From positions 1 through 9,929 of the forward strand of contig CAJKKJ010000011.1 of assembly GCA_905200435.1 (NCBI GenBank): a stretch of 9,929 nt of DNA, in the 5' to 3' direction. The stretch is from an uncultured Bacillota bacterium. Lineage in GTDB: Bacteria; Bacillota_I; Bacilli_A; RF39; UBA660. Under the pieces are notes generated by a model. That model did not search any database, was not told the DNA's origin, and saw nothing but the letters and a program-made list of their open reading frames with translations. Shown one piece after another: positions 5,164 through 9,929 of this stretch. The translations under genes were made by a program, and so were the position numbers. The first letter of the stretch is position 1. Every line of letters begins with the position of its first letter.

Positions 5164-6505
5164 TTGGTTCCTCTTCGGTTGTAAAGTTTTGGAATGTACT
5201 TGTATTTTTCTTAAATGCAAGATTTATTGTAGCTGTGCTACCATTTCTGTGCTTTGCAATTATATACTCCATTTTAGCTGTAAACTGATCAATTGAGTTT
5301 TGTCTTTTATAGTAGTCATCACTATAAAGGAATGCTACTAAGTCAGCATCTTGTTCAATTGATCCTGATTCTCTTAAATCGCTTAAACCTGGTCTTTTAT
5401 CTTCTCTTCCTTCAACACTTCTGGATAACTGAGCCATTGCTATTACAGGAACGTTTAGTTCTAGAGACATTGTTTTTAAACTTCTTGATATATCTGATAC
5501 TTCTTGCTGTCTATTATTTGCATATCCAGGACCTGCTGTTATTAACTGCAAGTAATCTATTAGTATTAAACCTAAATCTTTATATTGCGATTTTAATCTT
5601 CGACATTGACTTCTTATTTCTCTTATTGTGATACCAGGGGTATCACCTATAAATATTTTAGAATTACCTAATCTCGAAAAGGCTTCATTTAATTTTTTCC
5701 AGTCTTGGTTTTCTAATTGTCCTGTTTTTAATTTGTTATTATCTATTTGGCCAACTGAAGAAATCATACGCATTGCTAGTTGTTCTGCTGTCATTTCAAG
5801 GTTATATATTATTACTGGTTTTCCAGTATAGATTGCAACATTGGTTGCTATATTTAAGCCCATTGCTGTCTTACCCATACCTGGACGGGCTGCTAGTATT
5901 GTTAGTTCACTTCCGTGTAATCCAGCTGTTACTCTATCTATTTCATTAAATCCAGTTGATATACCAGTTACTGCTTTTTGATTTTTTACTAGTTCTTCTA
6001 TATTTTTTTGGGTTGCTGTTAATACTTCTTGTATATTTCTAAATTCTGATCCTTTTTGACTTTGAGCAACATTACATACTTCTTTTGCTGCTCCATCTAA
6101 AATATCTGGCACACTTAATGTTGAATTATAACAATCATTTGTTATTTTTGTTGTTACGGCTATCATTCTTCTTAATAGATAGTTTGATTCTACTATATTA
6201 ATGTATTCATCTATATTAGCTGCTGATGGTATAAAGTTTTGTAATTCACTTAGATAATCTATATCTCCTACTTGTTTTAATACTTTTTGTCTATCTAATT
6301 CAGCGGATAATGTTGTTATATCTACAATAATACCTTTATCATTTAGATTTTTCATTGCTTCAAATATTTTAGCATGGTTATCATTATAAAACTCATCTTT
6401 TGTTAATGAATCTGTGCATTTTTGCAAAGCATATTTACTCATTAACATTGATGCTAAAACGGATTTTTCGGCATCTTGATTGTTTGGTTCAACTCTTGTA
6501 TTCAT
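5153..6505 (-). CDS. dnaB: Replicative DNA helicase
   Basis: The hexameric 5'-3' helicase of the replication fork (DnaC in Bacillus subtilis). Its 450 residues match the family. The N-terminal primase-interacting domain begins PNNQDAEKSVLASML (7-21) and continues to about 150; the RecA-like C-terminal domain has Walker A ARPGMGKT (206-213), catalytic Glu237 in NLEM, Walker B LILIDYLQ (313-320), the AMAQLSR segment (356-362), LRESGSIEQDAD (378-388) and the arginine-finger region KHRNG (Arg420). No intein interrupts it. Start at the ATG 6503-6505 with SD AGGAGGT (6510-6516), which is formed partly by the rplI TAG stop. The rplI-dnaB order is conserved in Firmicutes. Confidence 0.98.
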   Translation of the reverse strand: MNTRVEPNNQDAEKSVLASMLMSKYALQKCTDSLTKDEFYNDNHAKIFEAMKNLNDKGIIVDITTLSAELDRQKVLKQVGDIDYLSELQNFIPSAANIDEYINIVESNYLLRRMIAVTTKITNDCYNSTLSVPDILDGAAKEVCNVAQSQKGSEFRNIQEVLTATQKNIEELVKNQKAVTGISTGFNEIDRVTAGLHGSELTILAARPGMGKTAMGLNIATNVAIYTGKPVIIYNLEMTAEQLAMRMISSVGQIDNNKLKTGQLENQDWKKLNEAFSRLGNSKIFIGDTPGITIREIRSQCRRLKSQYKDLGLILIDYLQLITAGPGYANNRQQEVSDISRSLKTMSLELNVPVIAMAQLSRSVEGREDKRPGLSDLRESGSIEQDADLVAFLYSDDYYKRQNSIDQFTAKMEYIIAKHRNGSTATINLAFKKNTSTFQNFTTEEEPNAA

Positions 6506-6514
6506 GTGTACCTC

Positions 6515-6955
6515 CTATTTTTTTAATTCAATTTTTAAATTTGCAATTACTGTTTTATGTAGTTCGATTTTTATATCATGAAAACCTAATGAACTTATTT
6601 GATGGTCCATAATTATTTTCTTTTTGTCAACTTTTATTCCTTTTTGTTCTAGAGAAGATGCTATTTGCTTAGTGCTGATAGTTCCAAATACTTGGTCATT
6701 TTTACCTGTATTTACTTTGAATGAAAGGACTAGTTTTTCTATTTTTTCTTTATCTTTTTTGGCTTCTTCGATTTTTAAATTTTCTTCTCTTTCTTTTTTA
6801 TTATTATCTAATTTTAACTTGTGCATATTTTCTTCATTGGCAGGTACTCCTAGACCATTTTTTACTAGATAATTCATTCCATAGCCATCTTTTACTTTTA
6901 TTACTGTTCCTTTTTTTCCTTTACCTTTTACATCTTGTGTTAAGATTATTTGCAT
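6515..6955 (-). CDS. rplI: Large ribosomal subunit protein bL9
   Basis: Binds 23S rRNA domain V near the base of the L1 stalk and projects from the ribosome. The 146-residue chain has the standard N-terminal domain (MQIILTQDVKGKGKKG, then GYGMNYLVKNGLG), the long Lys/Glu-rich connecting helix (about 41-75) and the C-terminal domain with FGTISTKQIASSL. I choose ATG 6953-6955, the canonical family start. The in-frame GTG at 6964 would overlap the SD (GAGGTGA, 6961-6967) and is rejected. The TGA stop of the upstream DHH gene (6961-6963) lies inside that SD, so the genes are 5 nt apart. Confidence 0.97.
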   Translation of the reverse strand: MQIILTQDVKGKGKKGTVIKVKDGYGMNYLVKNGLGVPANEENMHKLKLDNNKKEREENLKIEEAKKDKEKIEKLVLSFKVNTGKNDQVFGTISTKQIASSLEQKGIKVDKKKIIMDHQISSLGFHDIKIELHKTVIANLKIELKK

Positions 6956-6960
6956 TTTAT

Positions 6961-7929
6961 TCACCTCTTTATTAGTTCTATTAATTTTTGTTTTACTTCT
7001 TCTAATGTATTACCTGTTATTTGAGCTGCCGCTTCATTTTTATGGCCTCCACCATTTAGGGCTTGCATTATTTTTTTTACATCATAACTTCCTAATGATC
7101 TTGCGCTTATACTTATTTCATTTGTTTCTGTTCTACCAATTGTAAATGCTGCTTCTATTTTATCTAGAGTTAGTAAATCTTCAGATATTTCGGCTAATTC
7201 ATTTCTATAGTAAACTTTATTATCTAAGACACATATTGCGACATCTTTGGTTATCATAAAGCTTTTTTTGATTAATTCATTTCTTTTTAAGTAAGCTTCT
7301 CTACTTTCTTTTAGTATTTTTCTTTTTAGAATTTGATTTGCTTTATTGCGTGCTAGAAAAGCTGCTGCTTCATATGTTTCGGCTGTTGGTTTAGTATTAA
7401 AGTTATTGGTGTCTATTTCCATGCCGGCTAGCATTATTGTTGATATTAAGCTATCTGGTTTGTAATTTAATTCTTTTAAATAATTTACCATTATTTCAAC
7501 AACACTTGATTTTGACGGATCAATATGTTCTATTTTAGCTTTAGTTATATATCTTTTGTTTGTTCCATGGTGATCTATTATTATTACATCTTTACAAATT
7601 TCTAATACTTCTTCATTTTCTAATAATCCAGGAATTTGTGTATCTACTATTATTAATAGTGTATTTTCATTTATTATTTTTTTATTTAAAGTTTTTGTTA
7701 AATAAATTGTTTTATTATATCTTTTTAGATAGAATAACGCTTTTTCTATTGAAGGGTTATTTGCCTCTGCATCTAGGTATATATAACAATCTTTGTTATA
7801 TGATTTTACAATTTGAAACATACATACTGCTGATGCTAGAACATCTAGATCGGCATTTTTGTGTCCCATTATGACTATATTGTCATGTTTTTCTACTTCA
7901 TGGATTATTTGATTTAATTTTTTATGCAC
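6961..7929 (-). CDS. Stand-alone DHH-DHHA1 phosphodiesterase, GdpP catalytic half
   Basis: A 322-residue cytoplasmic phosphoesterase. Motifs: IMGHKNADLD (20-29, His23, Asp27, Asp29), VDT (Asp96), IDHH (Asp119-His120-His121), AGMEIDT (Asp173) and the DHHA1 GGGHKNEAA (293-301). The GHKNADLD and SARSLGSYDV wording, plus the position directly before rplI-dnaB, match the C-terminal half of GdpP, which hydrolyses c-di-AMP to pApA. The GdpP N-terminus (two membrane helices, PAS, degenerate GGDEF) is absent. It is not truncated by assembly: a GTG start (7927-7929) has a strong SD (GAGGTGA, 7934-7940) and its own promoter just upstream. Soluble DHH proteins such as NrnA/PdeA-like enzymes use pApA or oligonucleotides, so the substrate could be c-di-AMP, pApA or nanoRNA. 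Confidence 0.87.
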   Translation of the reverse strand: MHKKLNQIIHEVEKHDNIVIMGHKNADLDVLASAVCMFQIVKSYNKDCYIYLDAEANNPSIEKALFYLKRYNKTIYLTKTLNKKIINENTLLIIVDTQIPGLLENEEVLEICKDVIIIDHHGTNKRYITKAKIEHIDPSKSSVVEIMVNYLKELNYKPDSLISTIMLAGMEIDTNNFNTKPTAETYEAAAFLARNKANQILKRKILKESREAYLKRNELIKKSFMITKDVAICVLDNKVYYRNELAEISEDLLTLDKIEAAFTIGRTETNEISISARSLGSYDVKKIMQALNGGGHKNEAAAQITGNTLEEVKQKLIELIKR

Positions 7930-7933
7930 AAAA

Positions 7934-7940
7934 TCACCTC
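7934..7940 (-). promoter_or_regulatory. SD that fixes a GTG start for the DHH gene
   Basis: GAGGTGA lies 7 nt (counted from GAGG) upstream of the GTG at 7927-7929. No ATG lies near in the same frame before residue 21, and His-Lys-Lys after the GTG leads directly into the first domain, so the non-ATG start is well supported. Confidence 0.8.
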
Positions 7941-7946
7941 TTATTA

Positions 7947-7975
7947 ATTATACTATATTTTTATGTTTTTTAAAA
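7947..7975 (-). promoter_or_regulatory. Promoter of the DHH-rplI-dnaB operon, ultra-short leader
   Basis: Perfect TATAAT (7947-7952) within TATAGTATAATTA, a 13-nt stretch also present in the promoter of the upstream HTH gene. Seventeen nt further is a poor -35, TTTTAA (7970-7975), which overlaps the preceding hairpin. Six bases (TAATAA) separate TATAAT from the SD GAGGTGA, so a start seven bases past the -10 is G7940, the first base of the SD, giving a leader of about 11 nt. Confidence 0.55.
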
Positions 7976-7999
7976 CGGTTTATTTAATTAAACCGTTTT
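7972..7999 (-). terminator. Stop-spanning hairpin after the HTH gene
   Basis: An 11-bp perfect inverted repeat, AAAACGGTTTA (7972-7982) and TAAACCGTTTT (7989-7999), with a 6-nt loop. It contains the HTH gene's TAA stop (7980-7982). The minus-strand 3' arm ends in four T's followed by A's, so the U tract is short and partly base-paired; on the plus strand TTTTCTTTT follows. Likely a terminator for the HTH gene, possibly bidirectional, and weaker than the others. Confidence 0.6.
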
Positions 8000-8309
8000 C
8001 TTTTAATATATTATATATGCAAGAATAACTCCTTGTATGATAAAATTTACAAAATTTTCTTATACTGGCATTGGATCTTTTATAAAGACTTACTATTTTT
8101 TGTTTTTCTGCTTCTGTTAATGCATTAACTGGCTTTCTGTTTTTGTTTCCATGTTCTAATGTAAATTTATTATCTAGTATATCATTTTTTAATTTGAATA
8201 AATATTTCACATTATAACCTGTTAATGTTGATATTTCTTCATATGTCAAGAAAGTGGTACCATCTAATTTTTTCTTAATTAGTTCTACTGCTTTTGTTTT
8301 GTCTTTCAT
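7980..8309 (-). CDS. Orphan double helix-turn-helix protein, like the front part of a transposase
   Basis: A 109-residue basic protein. The start is the ATG at 8307-8309, with SD GGTGAT; the ATG 12 nt upstream (8319-8321) has no SD. The first helix-turn-helix is at about 18-45 (TYEEISTLTGYNVKYLFKLKND), followed by a linker with HGNKNRKP (53-60) and a second helical region (64-107) ending YNILKENGLIK. This two-HTH layout with a His-Gly-Asn-rich linker is what I know from the N-terminus of ISNCY/IS481-type DDE transposases, but the catalytic domain is absent and the downstream DNA encodes something unrelated. Own promoter, SD and terminator argue for a maintained gene: a domesticated DNA-binding protein or regulator. 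Alternatively it is a recent remnant. Targets unknown. Confidence 0.6.
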   Translation of the reverse strand: MKDKTKAVELIKKKLDGTTFLTYEEISTLTGYNVKYLFKLKNDILDNKFTLEHGNKNRKPVNALTEAEKQKIVSLYKRSNASIRKFCKFYHTRSYSCIYNILKENGLIK

Positions 8310-8325
8310 AAATATCACCATAATA

Positions 8326-8354
8326 ATTATACTATAAAGGTATTATTTTTGCAA
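8326..8354 (-). promoter_or_regulatory. Promoter of the HTH gene, ultra-short leader
   Basis: TTGCAA (8349-8354), 17-nt spacer, perfect TATAAT (8326-8331). Six bases later comes the SD GGTGAT (8314-8319); a start seven bases past the -10 would be G8319, the first SD base, giving a 10-nt leader. The arrangement copies those of fba and the DHH gene. Confidence 0.65.
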
Positions 8355-8402
8355 GATAGTACATTTAATTATATTTACATTTCTTTATAACTTATTTTCA
8401 AA

Positions 8403-8424
8403 TTAATCAATTAATTGTGATTAA
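8403..8424. repeat. Short inverted repeat between the T7SS terminator and the HTH gene
   Basis: TTAATCA (8403-8409) and TGATTAA (8418-8424) form a perfect inverted repeat around an 8-nt centre; the overlapping CAATTAATTG (8408-8417) is itself palindromic. It lies about 50 nt upstream of the HTH gene's -35 and could be an operator or simply low-complexity AT sequence. The rest of 8310-8448 holds only the promoter and the terminator. Confidence 0.3.
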
Positions 8425-8435
8425 ATAAACACTAG

Positions 8436-8461
8436 AAAAAAATCCATACTATGATGGATTT
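8436..8461 (-). terminator. Intrinsic terminator of the T7SS operon
   Basis: On the minus strand AAATCCAT (8454-8461) pairs with ATGGATTT (8440-8447): 8 bp with a 6-nt loop that contains the TAG stop of the last WXG100 gene (8449-8451). Seven T's (8436-8442, partly in the stem) follow. The last codons of the gene therefore double as the terminator stem. Confidence 0.75.
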
Positions 8462-8766
8462 ATATCTGAAATTGTTTCTTCAGCTGCTCTTTGAATCTTA
8501 TTTTCGGCTTCCATATAACCAGTAGCAGATTCATCTAAAAACTTAGCAAAACCCTCTACATTTTGACAAAAAGGTTCAAAAGCATTTTTAGCTCTTAAAA
8601 ACTTTTCTCTTAAAGCTTCAGCTGCTCCTCCTGACCAATTATTGCTTGTTGCATTAATTTTATTAGTTGCATCATTCAATAATTCACGCATTTTAGAAAC
8701 ATTGTTACGAAAGGAAGTAGCAGTCTCATTCAAAACACTACTAGAAACTAAAATTTTATTATTCAT
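8449..8766 (-). CDS. WXG100-family protein, 105 residues (WSG)
   Basis: A small, all-helical WXG100 protein, expected to form a four-helix-bundle dimer and to be a substrate or core factor of the type VII secretion system. It has the W-S-G turn at Trp44-Gly46 between two long helices and a C-terminal secretion-type YxxxE motif (Tyr84-Glu88). These sit at exactly the same residue numbers as in the WXG100 protein encoded just before, which supports a pair. A single Cys67 is unusual for the family. Start at the ATG 8764-8766; SD AGGAGGT (8772-8778) incorporates the upstream gene's TAG stop, leaving a 10-nt gap. Last gene of the operon. Confidence 0.9.
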   Translation of the reverse strand: MNNKILVSSSVLNETATSFRNNVSKMRELLNDATNKINATSNNWSGGAAEALREKFLRAKNAFEPFCQNVEGFAKFLDESATGYMEAENKIQRAAEETISDINPS

Positions 8767-8776
8767 ACATTACCTC

Positions 8777-9073
8777 CTAAAGTCTTCCTGCTGATTGTGC
8801 GATTGTGCTATCAGTATCATTATAAGTTACAGCAGCTTTATTTAAAAATTCACTATATTGCATAATAAGTTTACCTAAAGCTTCAATATCATTTCTATAA
8901 TTTTCAATAGTGCTATAATAACTAGATGATCCAGCACCTTCCCATTTTGTTCTTAAATCTTCTAAAGTACTATACATAGATTTAACTTCACTTAAAAAGT
9001 CTCTACTAACTTGTTCTAATGAAACCGAAGCTTGATTAAGTTCTTCAGGTGTTACATTAAAATTCATTGCCAT
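8777..9073 (-). CDS. WXG100-family protein, 98 residues (WEG), EsxA-like
   Basis: Two helices joined by a W-E-G turn (Trp44-Gly46), with a C-terminal YxxxD motif (YNDTD, Tyr84-Asp88) that serves as the general type VII secretion signal. The 98-residue length is typical of EsxA. I choose the ATG at 9071-9073 because a near-perfect SD (AAGGAGGG, 9081-9088) lies 7 nt upstream; the ATG at 9091 would place this SD inside the gene. The closeness to the next WXG100 gene and identical motif positions suggest the two form a heterodimer or are a duplicated pair of substrates. No toxin domain is attached. Confidence 0.92.
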   Translation of the reverse strand: MAMNFNVTPEELNQASVSLEQVSRDFLSEVKSMYSTLEDLRTKWEGAGSSSYYSTIENYRNDIEALGKLIMQYSEFLNKAAVTYNDTDSTIAQSAGRL

Positions 9074-9112
9074 ATTTTTACCCTCCTTCATTGTTTTTTA
9101 GAGAAACATAAC

Positions 9113-9364
9113 TCATATAAGAATTAATTTAGTACCATTTTTAATATCAGTATCAATTAATAACTTATCATTTTCATACTTAATTCCAGTATCCTTGTTA
9201 TATAAACCTGTTTCCGAATTATAATCATAATTACAATCAATAAGTTCTTGAACAGATTTTACAAGCAATTTAACAATATCAGAAATTTCTTTATTAACTG
9301 GTATAAAAAGTTCATAATTCTCTTCAATAAGTGGTACATATAATTTAACATAAACCTTATTCAT
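9113..9364 (-). CDS. YukD/EsaB-like ubiquitin-fold protein of the T7SS
   Basis: An 83-residue protein. The start is set at the ATG 9362-9364 (MNKVYVKLYVP), where an SD (GAGG, 9374-9377) lies 9 nt upstream; upstream in-frame ATGs at 9373 and 9388 lack usable SDs. The pattern, an alternating beta strand at 2-11, helix at about 30-46 (SDIVKLLVKSVQELI) and a final strand after DTDIKNGTKLILI, fits the ubiquitin-like fold; the end resembles the GITNGDRLEIL end of B. subtilis YukD. YukD/EsaB is a cytosolic accessory or regulator of T7SSb. It overlaps the end of the EssC-like gene by 8 nt. The identification is supported more by context and ending than by overall identity. Confidence 0.75.
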   Translation of the reverse strand: MNKVYVKLYVPLIEENYELFIPVNKEISDIVKLLVKSVQELIDCNYDYNSETGLYNKDTGIKYENDKLLIDTDIKNGTKLILI

Positions 9365-9929
9365 TATTACCATCCTCACTAAAATCAATCAACTTAATAA
9401 GTATTGGAATACCATTTACAACATTATATCCAAAATCAGAAGTAAGTTCTTGATATAAAGTCTTATTAATTTTAGATACCTTAATAACATACTGTTCTGT
9501 TATACCATTACCTAACCATATACCATTATTGCTAACACCATTGTTGCGATACCAATCTTCATAATTATACTTCTTAATTGAACTTTCATTGTCAATTATA
9601 ATAAAAGTAAATTTATTCTGTTTTTTTAATTCATCAAATAACTTATTCATATTACCATTATTCTGACTAACTAAATTGTCAAAACCAATAAATACTACTA
9701 TATTGTTATTCGATTCTGATAAAGTTTCAATGTAATTGTACCATTTATCATCATTTAAGTAAATGGATGATTTAAAGTTTGATGTATTAAACAACTTAAT
9801 ACCATCTATTAATACAATATTTGTATTTTGAATTAATTCAAGTTCCTTTATAAAAGATAAAATAAATTTTTTATAAACTGAAACATCATTTGATGAAATA
9901 ACATTAATATATTGCTTAGTTAAATCAAA
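9357..9929 (-). CDS. essC: C-terminal part of an EssC-like FtsK/SpoIIIE-type T7SS ATPase (partial at window edge)
   Basis: The frame is open to the right edge, giving 190 visible residues; the 5' part lies outside. The first in-frame TTG (9792-9794) is an internal codon, not a start, since it has no SD and coding-like sequence continues upstream. The fragment looks like the last ATPase-like domain of EssC: a core strand/helix (YINVISS...), NIVVFIGFDN (about 76-85), FTFIIIDN, and the closing block NNGIWLGNGITEQY (about 134-147) followed by DFGYNVVNGIPILIKL, which I recognise from EssC C-termini. Where a Walker A would be expected there is VISSNDVSVYKKF, with no GKS/T, so this domain is probably a degenerate, non-hydrolysing one. 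EssC drives substrate export across the membrane; WXG100 proteins bind this C-terminal domain. Confidence 0.75.
   Translation of the reverse strand, partial: FDLTKQYINVISSNDVSVYKKFILSFIKELELIQNTNIVLIDGIKLFNTSNFKSSIYLNDDKWYNYIETLSESNNNIVVFIGFDNLVSQNNGNMNKLFDELKKQNKFTFIIIDNESSIKKYNYEDWYRNNGVSNNGIWLGNGITEQYVIKVSKINKTLYQELTSDFGYNVVNGIPILIKLIDFSEDGNNE

Noticed and set aside
5164..5220. Upstream start giving a 267-residue WalJ.
   Set aside because: The extra residues lie wholly inside dnaB, have no family resemblance, and a good SD supports the ATG at 5161-5163.
7980..8321. A complete insertion sequence around the HTH gene.
   Set aside because: No catalytic DDE domain, no second reading frame and no flanking terminal inverted repeats or target duplications were seen; the inverted repeats present are explained as terminators.
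9357..9794. A complete 145-residue gene starting at TTG 9792-9794.
   Set aside because: The frame stays open to the window edge, no SD precedes the TTG, and the upstream codons continue the same domain, so this is the 3' part of a longer gene.

Overview
The window looks like a compact stretch of chromosome from a very AT-rich Bacillota bacterium of a spore-forming lineage. SpoIIR is encoded, the gene order around rplI-dnaB-walJ-rlmH and fba-murA is Firmicutes-like, Shine-Dalgarno (SD) sites are strong, and a type VII secretion (T7SSb) locus enters from the right. TGA ends four genes (the left-most 171-residue protein, walJ, the DHH gene and the YukD-like gene) and Trp is TGG, so the code is standard and mycoplasmas with code 4 are excluded. 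I cannot name a species. All genes lie on the minus strand and are read from high to low coordinates. I see no rRNA, tRNA, CRISPR array or complete insertion sequence, and no gene-free stretch above 300 bases.

Reading in the direction of transcription: (1) 9929-8436 is the end of a T7SSb operon, with the C-terminal part of an EssC-like ATPase, a YukD/EsaB-like ubiquitin-fold protein and two different WXG100 proteins, closed by an intrinsic terminator. (2) 8354-7972 is a single-gene unit encoding a 109-residue double helix-turn-helix protein that resembles only the DNA-binding front of a transposase. (3) 7975-2757 is a long housekeeping operon: a stand-alone DHH-DHHA1 phosphodiesterase (the catalytic half of GdpP), rplI, dnaB, walJ, rlmH, spoIIR and mntP. 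It joins c-di-AMP or oligonucleotide turnover, ribosome function, replication and the forespore-to-mother-cell signal. Spacing is tight, with overlaps, stop codons inside SD sites, and a hairpin over the spoIIR SD. A 24-nt direct repeat and a terminator end it. (4) 2729-54 is fba-murA-(171-residue SGNH-like protein), a remnant of the fba-(tal)-murAB order of Firmicutes. A further promoter at 29-57 drives something beyond the left edge.

The most unusual feature is the expression architecture. Three promoters share TATAAT followed six bases later by the SD, so the predicted transcripts begin at the SD itself with leaders of about 9-11 nt. Terminator-like hairpins repeatedly enclose the stop codon of the upstream gene, and two of them run through six U's straight into the next gene's SD. 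I found no clearly new enzymatic system. The best candidates for novelty are these regulatory modules, the orphan double-HTH protein, the 24-nt repeat and the diverged SGNH-like protein.
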